From Kocuria sp. (lineage in GTDB: Bacteria > Actinomycetota > Actinomycetes > Actinomycetales > Micrococcaceae), in the NCBI GenBank assembly GCA_030524035.1, contig JAUNHG010000002.1:541138-605137 (forward strand): a stretch of 64,000 bases of DNA, written 5' to 3'. The notes beneath the pieces are model-generated. The model saw only the letters and a list, made by a program, of their open reading frames with translations, was not told the origin of the DNA and did not search any database. Every line of letters begins with the position of its first letter. Position 1 is the stretch's first letter. Positions 45,134 through 54,654 of the stretch are shown piece after piece. The position numbers and the translations under genes are program-made.

Positions 45134-45717
45134 GCCGAACGCTTAACAGCTGCCCGACGCAACATCCTGGCAAATTGACGTGCGCCTTCCACAGCTTCCG
45201 CCCCATCCGCTTCAGCGCTGACACGCAGTACCACATCCTGGACGGCGGAAACACCGGTATAGCCGTGGTCGGCTTCGCACTGGGGATCATCACACCCTGC
45301 GGGTTGCACATCCAGGTTTCTGGTTCCGGTCCATGCCACAGACAGGTTGACTTCGCTCACGGGCTGCCCGGACCAATACTGCTGCGGTTTGTAGTAGGCA
45401 TACGTCAATGTCACAGAATGCACCTGGGATGCAGTCATGGATTCTGTGGAGACCAAAGCCATGACTTCATCCCCCGCTTCGTCATACTGCCGGTCGTCCA
45501 CATGCGTAATGTGCAGAACATCCCCGGAAAGCACTAAAACGGTTACATGCCGGTGGATTTCATCCCGATCAAAAGTGGTTTCCAGGTGCACCAGGTGGGA
45601 CTCCGGCAACCCACCATCCAGCGCATCAGCAACGACGTCATGAACTAGCTGCGGGTAGAAACCCGCACGTTCAATGTCTTGGTGCAGGCGCTCTGCGCGC
45701 GGTCCAGACTCAGTCAT
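45130..45717 (-). CDS. DUF5998 family protein
   Basis: This conserved actinobacterial protein of unknown function has 195 aa. Visible: an N-terminal IERAGFYPQLVHDVVADALDGG, then a beta-rich core with HLETTFDRDEIHRHVTVLVL and RNLDVQPAGCDDPQCEADHGYTG; the two Cys in CDDPQC are conserved in the family as I recall it. AAGGAAG precedes the ATG. The gene lies upstream of the phosphodiesterase and downstream of the Pat-type acetyltransferase, an order repeated in Micrococcaceae. Confidence 0.82.
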   Translation of the reverse strand: MTESGPRAERLHQDIERAGFYPQLVHDVVADALDGGLPESHLVHLETTFDRDEIHRHVTVLVLSGDVLHITHVDDRQYDEAGDEVMALVSTESMTASQVHSVTLTYAYYKPQQYWSGQPVSEVNLSVAWTGTRNLDVQPAGCDDPQCEADHGYTGVSAVQDVVLRVSAEADGAEAVEGARQFARMLRRAAVKRSA

Positions 45718-45825
45718 GATCGCTGGTACTTCCTTACATTGCGGTGGTGGTCGGTATTCGTTGTCCTATCACGGGCACTAGCATCGACGAGGACGCACCG
45801 ACCGGCGTTCGTATCGTCCACAGGC

Positions 45826-48612
45826 TCACCTCCGCATCGCACGCCGAGCGCTGTCTGTCCGCTCCTTCGGATTCCCCAAGCGCACATCTGCCGACAAGAC
45901 GGTGAGGTGTTCGCGGGATAACAGTACCGGGTTCAACTCCAAACGAGCGATCTGAGGATGACGGTCTTTGAGGAGGGCCACACGCGTGATTAACTCTTCC
46001 AAAGCCGCAACGTTCGCTGGGGGTTGACCTTCGTAGCCGAAGAGTTTTTGCGCCGCTTTGGGCTCGCGCACCATGTCATGAACGTCTTGATCAGTTAATG
46101 GAGGCACGCGGTGGGCTCGGTCATCCAGGAGTTTGACGGCGTCACCGGCAATACCAAAAGACAGTACCGGCCCCACCAAAGGATCTTCGGTAGCTGTGAT
46201 CACCACGGCTTGGCCAGTCGGAGCCATGGCTTGGAGATCCAAATACGCGGAACCCATCGGCAAAGTGCGGCGCATGGACGCGATGGCTTCCTGAAGTTGC
46301 TCCGGAGAGTCAATCTGTAACCGCACACCCCCTAAGTCCAGACGATGGCGTAGATACGTGTCGGTGCTCTTTAATGCCACCGGGTAACCCAGCCGCTCAG
46401 CAGCTTCTAGTGCTTGGTCGGTATCTCGGAAACGCACCGTGGGCAACACCTTTATCCCATACACTTCCAGCAGTTTCCGTGTGCGCTGCTCGTCCAGGGT
46501 CAATAGCGATTCCCCAGGGACCTCTGCAGCCCATGTGGCTAGTAGGTTTTCTGCTGCTTCTGCGTCAATGTCCTCGGGAACTGTGACCAGTTGGTCCTCA
46601 CGATCACGCCACGTCACCCATTCTTGGATGCGATGGAGTGCTTCTACAGCGGAAGACGGCGCCAGGAATACCGGAAGGGTGAACTCCTGGTATCCCACAA
46701 GATCGGAAGTACCCTCCTGTTCACCAGAAGCTCGTTCCACAACGCAACGGTAAACATAGGATGAGGCACGCGCTTGGGTACTTCCAACCATTGCCAACAC
46801 AACGGTTTTGCCACTGCGATATCCAGCCTCCGCCACCATCTGCGTCCATTGCTTTTCACTCACACCGGGCACCGGGATGAGGGCCACAACCACCGCATCC
46901 ACGTCATCGCTGGTGATCAGCTGGGTCAACACCGTCCGGGCGGTCTCTACGGCCGCCTGCCCACCTGCGGCAGTATCCAGACGGTCATGAACTGCGGTGA
47001 CGGTCATCCCCAACAACGCTGCGGTATCTTCCATCAAACGCCCCAGGGCCAAGGCGTTAACCATGAACCCGGTACGAGCCCCAACAGGCCATGGTTGCGC
47101 GGAAGCCACCACCGCTAAATCCATGAGCTGATCAGAGGTACTTACCTGCAGCACACCGGACTGTTGCAGCATGGCATCCAAGGCCCCGGCAGGTGCTTCT
47201 GTGGTGCGTCCAGTGTGTCCCGGTGGAAGGCGGAGCCCCGTCACTTCAGACTTGGCCACAAGCACCGGTTTAATCCGGGACAATCGGCGAGCGATTCGAG
47301 AGAATTTCCGGGGGTTACCGAAGGATTGCAACGTCATCGCACAGACTCTGGTGGTTTCATCGTCCTCCCAGAACTGCATCATGTCGTTACCGGATACATC
47401 CGCACGATTACCGGCTGATACAAAGGTTGATACCCCAACGTCATGACGAATCGCTGCTGAGGTCTGCAGGGTACCCAGCGCACCAGACTGGGTAAATAGT
47501 CCTATGTTGCCGCTGCTAAGCGCTGCCGGAAGCACCGTGGCATTAAAGCGATGCGCCGGTGCGTTACTAAAAACCCCTAGGCTGGCCGGTCCTACCACCC
47601 GCATTCCGTATCTACGGGCCACCCGAACCAATTGTCGCTGGCGTTTGGCGCCCTCTGCTCCGGCCTCTGCCCAACCACCCGTGACCACCACCACCGCATG
47701 CACTCCGGCTTTACCACATTGGTCCACCACGTCCAGCACAGTGTCATAGGGCACTGCCACCACAGCCAGATCAAGCGGGTCCGCAATATCTGCTACGGAC
47801 GGCGCGTAGATCATCGACTCATGCTCAAAGGCCACGGGATTCACGCCGTAGAGCTTCCCCGAGTACCCAGAAGCCACCAGGTTTTCCAGCACACGGTGCC
47901 CACCATTGGTGGGATCAGCGGATGCCCCAACCACCGCAATAGACGATGGGGTGAGGATGCGCGCAATGGACCGAGCCTCCGCACGGTGTTCCCGAGCGAT
48001 CATGACGGAACGCTGTTTTTCCGTGGGATCAATCGAAAATTCCAGAGCTACCACGCCGTCGTCGAACCGGCGGGTGACGTCGTACCCGGCATCCACAAAA
48101 ACACGCAGCATGGCGCGATTTTCCGGCAAAACCTCAGCGCTGAAGTGGTCGATGCCGTTTTCCAACGCGGCGGCGCTGAGGTGTTCCAAGAGGATGGAAC
48201 CAATGCCACGGCCTTGGTGAGCATCAGAAATCAAAAAAGCGACTTCAGCGTCACCCGGTTTTTCCGTGCGGTCGTATCGGCCGATACCGATCATGGCCCC
48301 ACCAAGCATGATCACAAAAGCCACCCGGTCCCGGTGGTCCACCGTGGTGTACCGCTCCAGTTCACGTTTGCTCAGGGTGGTCTTGTGGGAAAAGAACCGT
48401 AGGTAAATCGTGTTTTCCGACTGACCATGGAACATTTCCAGGAGCGCATCTTGATCGGCGGGAGTCACGGGGCGCAGTTGCGCAGTTGCGCCATCGCGCA
48501 ACACCACGTCTGCTTCCCAATGCGCCGGATATCCTTGCTGAACAGCTAAGGCAGCGGTATCAGGGTTGGTGACGTGGGTGTCGCCACTGTGTTGAGCGGG
48601 CTCGGAGACCAT
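45826..48612 (-). CDS. Pat-type protein lysine acetyltransferase (GNAT + ADP-forming acyl-CoA-synthetase-like domain)
   Basis: This is a 928-aa two-domain protein. The N-terminal GNAT domain (about 45-200, acetyl-CoA motif HQGRGIGSILLEHL) is followed by an NDP-forming acyl-CoA-ligase-like part. That part has a CoA-binding Rossmann fold (SIAVVGASADPTNGGHRVLENL), ligase-CoA domains (LFTQSGALGTL) and an ATP-grasp region (TRKLLEVYGIKVLPT). The GNAT-first order is that of Streptomyces Pat; Salmonella Pat has the reverse order. Such proteins acetylate and silence acetyl-CoA synthetase. The ATG at 48612 is preferred; the frame is open to 48714 across the divergent parC start. A PGHTG segment resembles the phospho-His loop, so ligase activity cannot be excluded. 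Confidence 0.88.
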   Translation of the reverse strand: MVSEPAQHSGDTHVTNPDTAALAVQQGYPAHWEADVVLRDGATAQLRPVTPADQDALLEMFHGQSENTIYLRFFSHKTTLSKRELERYTTVDHRDRVAFVIMLGGAMIGIGRYDRTEKPGDAEVAFLISDAHQGRGIGSILLEHLSAAALENGIDHFSAEVLPENRAMLRVFVDAGYDVTRRFDDGVVALEFSIDPTEKQRSVMIAREHRAEARSIARILTPSSIAVVGASADPTNGGHRVLENLVASGYSGKLYGVNPVAFEHESMIYAPSVADIADPLDLAVVAVPYDTVLDVVDQCGKAGVHAVVVVTGGWAEAGAEGAKRQRQLVRVARRYGMRVVGPASLGVFSNAPAHRFNATVLPAALSSGNIGLFTQSGALGTLQTSAAIRHDVGVSTFVSAGNRADVSGNDMMQFWEDDETTRVCAMTLQSFGNPRKFSRIARRLSRIKPVLVAKSEVTGLRLPPGHTGRTTEAPAGALDAMLQQSGVLQVSTSDQLMDLAVVASAQPWPVGARTGFMVNALALGRLMEDTAALLGMTVTAVHDRLDTAAGGQAAVETARTVLTQLITSDDVDAVVVALIPVPGVSEKQWTQMVAEAGYRSGKTVVLAMVGSTQARASSYVYRCVVERASGEQEGTSDLVGYQEFTLPVFLAPSSAVEALHRIQEWVTWRDREDQLVTVPEDIDAEAAENLLATWAAEVPGESLLTLDEQRTRKLLEVYGIKVLPTVRFRDTDQALEAAERLGYPVALKSTDTYLRHRLDLGGVRLQIDSPEQLQEAIASMRRTLPMGSAYLDLQAMAPTGQAVVITATEDPLVGPVLSFGIAGDAVKLLDDRAHRVPPLTDQDVHDMVREPKAAQKLFGYEGQPPANVAALEELITRVALLKDRHPQIARLELNPVLLSREHLTVLSADVRLGNPKERTDSARRAMRR

Positions 48613-48689
48613 AGACTTCAGCGTATCGAGAACCCTGGTGCCTGTGCAGTGGCTAACCACCAGGAGGTAACGAAGGAGCGCCCCCACAC

Positions 48690-51224
48690 ATGGCTCGACG
48701 CAGGTCAGGATCACATTCAGTGCGGGAAGAACTACCCGCTGGTTTCCAAGAAAATGTTGTTGACATTGATGTCATCAGCGAAATGGAAACCAGTTTTCTG
48801 GAGTACTCCTACTCCGTGATTTACTCGCGGGCGCTTCCTGATGCCCGTGATGGTTTAAAACCAGTGCAACGGCGCATCCTGTACATGATGAATGACATGG
48901 GCTTACGCCCTGATCGTGGCCATGTGAAGTCCGCACGCGTGGTGGGTGAAGTCATGGGCAAGCTACATCCTCATAGTGATTCCGCAATTTACGACGCCAT
49001 GGTCCGATTGGCACAGCCATTTGCCATGCGGGTGCCTTTGGTGGATGGTCACGGCAATTTTGGATCACTTGATGATGGCCCGGCCGCTTCACGTTACACA
49101 GAAGCCCGTCTAGCCCCTGCGGCTCTGGCCTTGACTGCGAATCTTGATGAGGATGTTGTCGATTTCATCCCGAATTACGACAATCAATTCACCCAACCCG
49201 CTGTCCTCCCCTCAGCTTTCCCAAATTTGTTGGTCAACGGTGCCTCCGGCATTGCCGTGGGAATGGCCACCAATATGGCACCGCATAATATGCGTGAGGT
49301 TGTAGAGGGCGCTCGGCACTTGGTCACTCATCCAGAGGCCACTTTGGATGAGATCATGAAGTTCATTCCTGGCCCAGACCTTCCATCCGGTGGGCGAATT
49401 GTGGGCCTAGATGGCATTAGGGACGCTTATACGACGGGGCGTGGTTCATTTAAAACCCGCGCTACGGTCTCAATTGAGCAAGTCACTGCCCGTAAACAGG
49501 GCATTGTGGTCACGGAACTGCCTTATATGGTGGGGCCGGAAAAAGTGATCGAAAAGATTAAATCCGCCGTACAGGCCAAGAAACTCACCGGGATTTCGGA
49601 TGTGGTGGATTTAACCGACCGCACCAACGGCCTGCGGCTGGTGATTGAAATTAAGAATGGCTTCAACCCACAGGCCGTTTTGAGTCAGCTGTACAAGCAC
49701 ACTCCGTTGGAAGAGTCTTTCGGCATCAACAACGTGGCATTAGTGGACGGTCAGCCACGGACCATGGGATTGCTGGATTTGCTGCGGGTGTATGTGGACC
49801 ACCGCATCACCGTGGTGCGCCGACGCACCGAATATCGTTTGGGTAAGCGCACAGATCGGCTCCACTTAGTGGAAGGTCTGTTGATTGCGATTCTGGATAT
49901 TGACGAAATTATCCAAATCATTCGGTCTTCTGATGAAACCGCCCAGGCCCGCGAACGGCTGATGACCGTTTTTGATTTATCACGCGCTCAAGCGGACCAC
50001 ATTTTGGAGCTGCGTTTGCGTCAGCTCACCAAGTTTTCCCGCCTTGAGTTGGAAGCTGAACGTGATGATCTGCAACGCGATATCGAGCACCTGCAAGCCA
50101 TTTTGGAATCGGATCACCGACTACGTGAAGTAGTTGCCGATGAACTTGCCGATATTGCTACTGTTCACGGGGAGGATCGACGGACCACACTGCTGGCGGC
50201 GGAGGACCTCCCGGCCGTGACCACCGCATCCACGAGCGGCACAAAAGCAGGTCCCACTCTGGAAATTGCGGATGATCCGTGTTGGGTTTTCCTCTCAACC
50301 TCCGGCCAGCTGGCCCGCACACAGGACCGCACACCGTTGAGTGAACCGGGGCGGCGGATCAAACATGACGCTCTGCGTTCACAAGTAGCAACAACTGCGC
50401 GTGGGGAAATCGGGGCTGTCACTTCTGCCGGTCGGATGATTCGCATTCCGGTGTTAGACATCCCCGTTCTTGCGGATTTTGAGGGTGTGCCTAAGCTGGC
50501 AGATGGTGTATCTGCCAAGGACTTCTTGTCCTTGAGCAAGGGAGAAACCTTAGTGGGCTTGGCCCCGTTAAATGTGGTGCTGGTGCTGGGCACCAAACAC
50601 GGCGTGGTGAAGCGGCTTAACCCGGATCATCCCCTTAATCGTGATGACTGGGAGATCATCACGCTCAAGGGGCAGGGCCGGGATCGTGATGAAGTTGTTG
50701 GTGTTGGGTTGGGTCCGGACGACGTTGACGTGGTGTTTGTGACCGCACATGCCAAGCTGCTGCACTTCCCCGCATCATGCGTGCGCCCACAGGGCCGTAC
50801 CGCCGGTGGGGTAGCAGGTATCAAACTCAACGCGGATGATCGTGTGATTTTCTGTGGTCCGGCCCGCAGCATTGATCCACAATCGGTAGTGGTCACGGCG
50901 GCTAAGGTGAATGAGGCCTTACCGGGGGTCTCTGAACATTCCGTCAAGATTACCCCGCTTTCGGAGTATCCCGCCAAGGGTAGGGCCACGGCTGGTGTGC
51001 GCTGCCAGCGATTCCTGCGCGGTGAAACCGAGGTGGTTTTGGCGTGGGTTGGACTTGGTCCCGCTAAGGCAGTGTCCGCCGCTGGAGTGGCTCGTTCATT
51101 GCCACATGAATTTGGGCGACGGGATGGCTCCGGGGTGCCCGTGGACCAGGCGGTGGACGCCATTGGACCGGCATGGTCCGTTACTCCTGCCGAGGATAGC
51201 TCCGCACCCCACACTCAACCCTGA
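48690..51224 (+). CDS. parC: DNA topoisomerase IV subunit A-like (type IIA topoisomerase, ParC/GyrA family)
   Basis: This is the cleavage subunit of a type IIA topoisomerase, 844 aa. The active-site Tyr136 is in [11 protein letters not shown], followed by the ParC/GyrA tower and coiled coil ([17 protein letters not shown]) and a six-bladed C-terminal beta-pinwheel. The quinolone region reads [11 protein letters not shown] (93-103), where most type IIA A subunits have HPHGDS. Pairing with the nearby parE and the absence of a GyrA-box favour topoisomerase IV; a gyrase pair is presumably elsewhere near oriC. AAGGAG lies 11 nt before the ATG. It is divergent from the Pat gene (77 bp). Confidence 0.92.
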   Translation: MARRRSGSHSVREELPAGFQENVVDIDVISEMETSFLEYSYSVIYSRALPDARDGLKPVQRRILYMMNDMGLRPDRGHVKSARVVGEVMGKLHPHSDSAIYDAMVRLAQPFAMRVPLVDGHGNFGSLDDGPAASRYTEARLAPAALALTANLDEDVVDFIPNYDNQFTQPAVLPSAFPNLLVNGASGIAVGMATNMAPHNMREVVEGARHLVTHPEATLDEIMKFIPGPDLPSGGRIVGLDGIRDAYTTGRGSFKTRATVSIEQVTARKQGIVVTELPYMVGPEKVIEKIKSAVQAKKLTGISDVVDLTDRTNGLRLVIEIKNGFNPQAVLSQLYKHTPLEESFGINNVALVDGQPRTMGLLDLLRVYVDHRITVVRRRTEYRLGKRTDRLHLVEGLLIAILDIDEIIQIIRSSDETAQARERLMTVFDLSRAQADHILELRLRQLTKFSRLELEAERDDLQRDIEHLQAILESDHRLREVVADELADIATVHGEDRRTTLLAAEDLPAVTTASTSGTKAGPTLEIADDPCWVFLSTSGQLARTQDRTPLSEPGRRIKHDALRSQVATTARGEIGAVTSAGRMIRIPVLDIPVLADFEGVPKLADGVSAKDFLSLSKGETLVGLAPLNVVLVLGTKHGVVKRLNPDHPLNRDDWEIITLKGQGRDRDEVVGVGLGPDDVDVVFVTAHAKLLHFPASCVRPQGRTAGGVAGIKLNADDRVIFCGPARSIDPQSVVVTAAKVNEALPGVSEHSVKITPLSEYPAKGRATAGVRCQRFLRGETEVVLAWVGLGPAKAVSAAGVARSLPHEFGRRDGSGVPVDQAVDAIGPAWSVTPAEDSSAPHTQP

Positions 51225-51229
51225 AGATC

Positions 51230-51589
51230 CTAATGACCTATAGCCCCTTGGGAAAGGACAAAGGACCCGCAAACTGACGTTAGTGATGCAACAAATATTG
51301 GGGTGAGACTTGAGACGAGACTACCGGATGATCCCCATGCCATAGAGGAGCGTGTAGATAAAAAGGGCACAATCAGCAGGAGAAGAAACCCTTCCGGGCT
51401 CCAAATAGTAGATAGACCGACGATGAAGTAGGTGACTACCACGTTTGCTGCTATGATCAAATAGCAAAGCAAAGGGAAAGCCTGTTTTTTCCTTCGATCT
51501 TCACGTTTACTGAATAAAAATATCCCTTCAGTTACACAGACCGCAATCATTGTGACCAAAAGGATTGCTTGAATGACGTGAATTAGCAA
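51230..51589 (-). CDS. Hypothetical small membrane protein in AT-rich island
   Basis: This 119-aa frame starts with TTG, with GGAAGTGA about 8 nt upstream. It has three hydrophobic segments (IQAILLVTMIAVCVTEGIF, FPLLCYLIIAANVVVTYFIVGL and GFLLLLIVPFL) and a basic loop (SKREDRRKKQA), so it looks like a real integral membrane protein. I recognise no family. It overlaps the upstream 87-aa frame by 7 bp, in an operon-like arrangement. Local base composition is far lower in G+C than the flanking par genes, which suggests recent transfer. The stop lies 5 bp from the parC stop. Confidence 0.5.
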   Translation of the reverse strand: MLIHVIQAILLVTMIAVCVTEGIFLFSKREDRRKKQAFPLLCYLIIAANVVVTYFIVGLSTIWSPEGFLLLLIVPFLSTRSSMAWGSSGSLVSSLTPIFVASLTSVCGSFVLSQGAIGH

Positions 51590-51846
51590 TTTTTAATCAC
51601 TTCCAGCACGCCTTTAACTGATCTATTCCGGTTATTGCAGCAACAATCCCAGGCACTAACAGCTAGGGGCGATATGTGCTCTTGCTTCCTAAGTTCATCG
51701 TTTAGAGATTCGAGCAGACGAACTGTTTCCCTATCCAGACGGTACCCTTCCTCGCCATCTCCATTAATAGATCGGATTATTTTACCTTGGGAAATCAGCC
51801 AACTAATTTCTGTATCAGTTGGCAGCTCCAGATTTCTGTGATGCAA
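51583..51846 (-). CDS. Hypothetical small protein in AT-rich island
   Basis: This 87-aa frame has an unusual TTG start and no clear SD. It encodes a charged N-terminal half with EISWLISQGKIIRSINGDGEEGYRLDRETVRLLESLNDELRK, which could be a small winged-helix or coiled segment, and a Cys-rich end (WDCCCNN). I recognise no family. It overlaps the membrane protein frame by 7 bp. The true start may differ, or the gene may be a remnant. It is reported because codon and base composition set it apart and the coupling to the next frame is suggestive. Confidence 0.4.
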   Translation of the reverse strand: MHHRNLELPTDTEISWLISQGKIIRSINGDGEEGYRLDRETVRLLESLNDELRKQEHISPLAVSAWDCCCNNRNRSVKGVLEVIKNC

Positions 51847-51964
51847 GTCATGTTTGTTCTGTGACTAGGAGCTTAGCCCCCCTCCCCCCTGCCGCGCAAG
51901 TGCCATGGGGGGAAAGGTATGTGAAATTCCCACCAGGACATCCCTGGTAGGTCACGAGAACCAC

Positions 51965-54073
51965 CTAAGCGTCGATCTGCTCAGTATCAAGCTGAGCGGC
52001 ACCAGCAATGATGAAGTCTTTGCGTGGTGCCACATCTGAGCCCATCAACAAAGAAAAAGCCTGTTCAGCTGCCTCCGCACCTTCCACCGTCACACGACGC
52101 AACATGCGGTGCCTGATGTCCATGGTGGTTTCCGCCAGCTGATCGGCATCCATCTCACCCAGGCCCTTATAACGCTGAATTGGCTCCTTATAAGAACGCC
52201 CATCAGCTTCCAACTGCGCCAGCAATGCATGCAATTCACGCTCCGAATAGGTATAAACCATGTCATTAGACGTGGGACCAGGGTTGATAATTTCTACACG
52301 ATGTAATGGCGGCACCGCAGCGTACACCTTGCCAGCTTCCACCAAGGGGCGCATATACCGGTAAAATAACGTTAACAACAACGTACGGATATGAGCGCCG
52401 TCCACGTCTGCATCCGTCATCATGATGATTTTTCCGTACCGCGCAGCATCCGCATCAAAACTTCTCCCAGACCCCGCACCAATCACCTGAATTAGCGCGG
52501 CACATTCTGCATTTGCCAGCATGTCCGTCACGGAAGCCTTTTGCACATTCAGAATTTTCCCACGAATCGGCAATAATGCCTGATACTCGGAGTCCCTGGC
52601 TAAACGCGCGGTACCTAAAGCAGAATCACCTTCCACAATAAACAGCTCAGAATGATCCACATCAGTGGACCGACACTCCACCAGTTTGGTGGGCATCGAC
52701 GAGGTCTCTAGGGCGTTTTTCCGACGCTGCGTTTCTTTGTGTAACCGCGCAGAGATACGCGATTTCATTTCCGCAACAACCTTTTCCAGAACCGCGTGAG
52801 CCTGGTTTTTTTGTTCACGCCTGGTGGCAGTGAGTGCCTTGGTTAATTCCCGCTCCACTACCTTGGATACAATCTGGCGCACAGCAGGGGTGCCCAAAAT
52901 TTCCTTCGTTTGCCCCTCAAACTGCGGCTCCGCCAAACGAACGGTGAGCACAGCAGTTAATCCCGCTAAGACGTCATCCTTATCCACTTTGTCCTGGCCG
53001 GCTTTCAGCCGACGCGCGTTTGCTTCAATCTGCTTACGGAACACTTTCACCAACGCTTGTTCAAAGCCCGTTTGATGAGTTCCCCCCTTAGGCGTCGAAA
53101 TAATATTCACAAACGTGCGCACCGTAGTGTCATAACCAATCCCCCACCGCAATGCCACATCTACTTCGCAGTCACGCCGGACCTCCTCCAAACGAGAGCG
53201 TCCGCCGTCATCCAACACCGGCACGGTCTCCGTAAACGACGCTTCCCCCTGAAAGCGCCAAACATCAGTAACAGCCTCGTCTGTGGCCAAAAATTCGGCA
53301 AATTCGGACAGCCCACCGTCATGTTGAAAAACCTCTTCATGGGGCCCCAATTCCCCAGCCGTGCCAGCTATGCCACGTTCATCGCGCACCGCGATACGCA
53401 GCCCCGGTATCAAAAACGCCGTGGTACGGGCCCGGGTCACCAGCTCGTCATACGAAAACTGGGCGTCTGGGGTAAAAATCTGCTGATCCGCCCAATAACG
53501 AATCCGCGTCCCCGTTACCCCCCGTCGAGCTTTGCCTACCACCTCCAAACCAGAACCGGACACAAAAGGCTCAAATGGCGCATCGGGGGACGGCTCACCA
53601 CGATCCTTGAAGATCCCCGGCTCACCATGCCGGAAAGACATTTGATACGTCTTACCACCACGATCCACCTGAACATCCAGACGCGCGGACAACGCATTCA
53701 CTACGGAAGCACCCACGCCATGCAACCCACCGGATGCGGTGTAAGAGCCTCCGCCAAATTTCCCACCAGCATGCAGCTTGGTGAACACCACTTCCACACC
53801 CGACAACCCAGTGCGCGGCTCCTGATCAATAGGAATTCCACGCCCATCGTCGTGAACCTCAACACAACCATCCCGGTGCAAAATCACCGTGATCTGATGC
53901 CCATAACCTGCTAATGCCTCATCCACGGAGTTATCAATGATTTCCCACAGACAATGCATGAGCCCGCGCGAATCCGTGGAGCCGATGTACATTCCAGGGC
54001 GCTTACGCACCGCTTCCAGCCCTTCCAACACGGAAAGGTGACGGGCATTGTACTCGGATGTGCTGGGCGACAC
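51965..54073 (-). CDS. parE: DNA topoisomerase IV subunit B-like (type IIA topoisomerase, ParE/GyrB family)
   Basis: This is the ATPase subunit of the type IIA topoisomerase, about 702 aa. The GHKL ATPase domain has WEIIDNSVDEALAGY, DDGRGIP and GGLHGVGASVVNALS. The TOPRIM domain has FIVEGDSALGTAR and MMTDADVDGAHIRT, with metal-binding acids. I chose the GTG at 54073 because AGGAGA lies 10 nt upstream and the protein then begins close to the conserved EYNARHLSVLEGLEAVRKRPGMYIG; the frame is open to 54181. It converges with parC across the AT-rich island, so the two subunits are not in one operon. Confidence 0.93.
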   Translation of the reverse strand: MSPSTSEYNARHLSVLEGLEAVRKRPGMYIGSTDSRGLMHCLWEIIDNSVDEALAGYGHQITVILHRDGCVEVHDDGRGIPIDQEPRTGLSGVEVVFTKLHAGGKFGGGSYTASGGLHGVGASVVNALSARLDVQVDRGGKTYQMSFRHGEPGIFKDRGEPSPDAPFEPFVSGSGLEVVGKARRGVTGTRIRYWADQQIFTPDAQFSYDELVTRARTTAFLIPGLRIAVRDERGIAGTAGELGPHEEVFQHDGGLSEFAEFLATDEAVTDVWRFQGEASFTETVPVLDDGGRSRLEEVRRDCEVDVALRWGIGYDTTVRTFVNIISTPKGGTHQTGFEQALVKVFRKQIEANARRLKAGQDKVDKDDVLAGLTAVLTVRLAEPQFEGQTKEILGTPAVRQIVSKVVERELTKALTATRREQKNQAHAVLEKVVAEMKSRISARLHKETQRRKNALETSSMPTKLVECRSTDVDHSELFIVEGDSALGTARLARDSEYQALLPIRGKILNVQKASVTDMLANAECAALIQVIGAGSGRSFDADAARYGKIIMMTDADVDGAHIRTLLLTLFYRYMRPLVEAGKVYAAVPPLHRVEIINPGPTSNDMVYTYSERELHALLAQLEADGRSYKEPIQRYKGLGEMDADQLAETTMDIRHRMLRRVTVEGAEAAEQAFSLLMGSDVAPRKDFIIAGAAQLDTEQIDA

Positions 54074-54348
54074 GTGGGTGAAGTCTCCTGTTGGCGCGTG
54101 AAATAAGAACTGCCCACAGCGTAAATTGCACAACACGCTGGTGCAGGACCTGGGCGCATTTACTCTAATGCGCCCATGCACGTCTCATCCATGACACCAA
54201 CGGTGCGGCGCGTCACCAAAGGTGCGCGGTGGGCGAAAACACCCGTTCAGTGGTCCGAATTATCGAGCAAGCGTGGTTTGATGGGATCCGACTCGTCCGG
54301 CAGGTTGCACCCGCCGTGCACAGTTTTGGAACCTGAAGGAGGATGCCT

Positions 54349-54549
54349 ATGAACACGACACTCGAAAGCCCTAAATTAAATGCTACGCACCGCTGCGATG
54401 CCTGCGGCGCCCAGGCATACGTGCGTGTTGTCCTCCAAGCCAGCGGAGGTGAGTTGATGTTCTGCGCTCACCACGCCCGGGCTAACGAGGAAAAACTGCG
54501 TCCGTTGGCATCGTCCTGGGAAGACGAAACCGAGCGTATCAACGCCTGA
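54349..54549 (+). CDS. DUF7455 family small zinc-binding protein
   Basis: This 66-aa protein has CDACGAQAYVRV and a later CAHHARANEEKL, which make a likely C-C-C-H zinc site. The ATG at 54349 has GGAGG 6 nt upstream; an ATG two codons earlier sits directly on the SD and is less likely. Members are widespread in Actinomycetota next to the parE and sigA genes. Function is unknown. A long hairpin follows. It is divergent from parE and convergent with sigA. Confidence 0.85.
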   Translation: MNTTLESPKLNATHRCDACGAQAYVRVVLQASGGELMFCAHHARANEEKLRPLASSWEDETERINA

Positions 54550-54585
54550 GAACTTATAACCCACTGGTCGCTACGACCCGGTAAC

Positions 54586-54635
54586 GACGTGTGGCCGCTG
54601 ACCCCGAATCATCATGAGGTCAGCGGCCACACGTC
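54586..54635. terminator. Long hairpin between DUF7455 gene and sigA
   Basis: A perfect 18-bp stem (54586-54603 with 54618-54635) with a 14-nt loop lies between convergent genes. There is no T-run on either side, so it may act as an extended bidirectional terminator or a transcript-end stabiliser. Confidence 0.7.
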
Positions 54636-54654
54636 ATAACCTGAAGGGCGCAAC

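Noticed and set aside
48613-48714. Start of the Pat-type protein at 48714
   Set aside because: It would overlap the divergent parC start region, and the extra residues have no similarity to the family; the ATG at 48612 is more likely.
51880-51925. C-run/G-run segment as an actinobacterial 6C RNA or parE terminator
   Set aside because: The C-runs are not in two hairpin loops as the 6C motif needs, and the 7-bp CCCCCC/GGGGGG stem has a large loop and no T-run.
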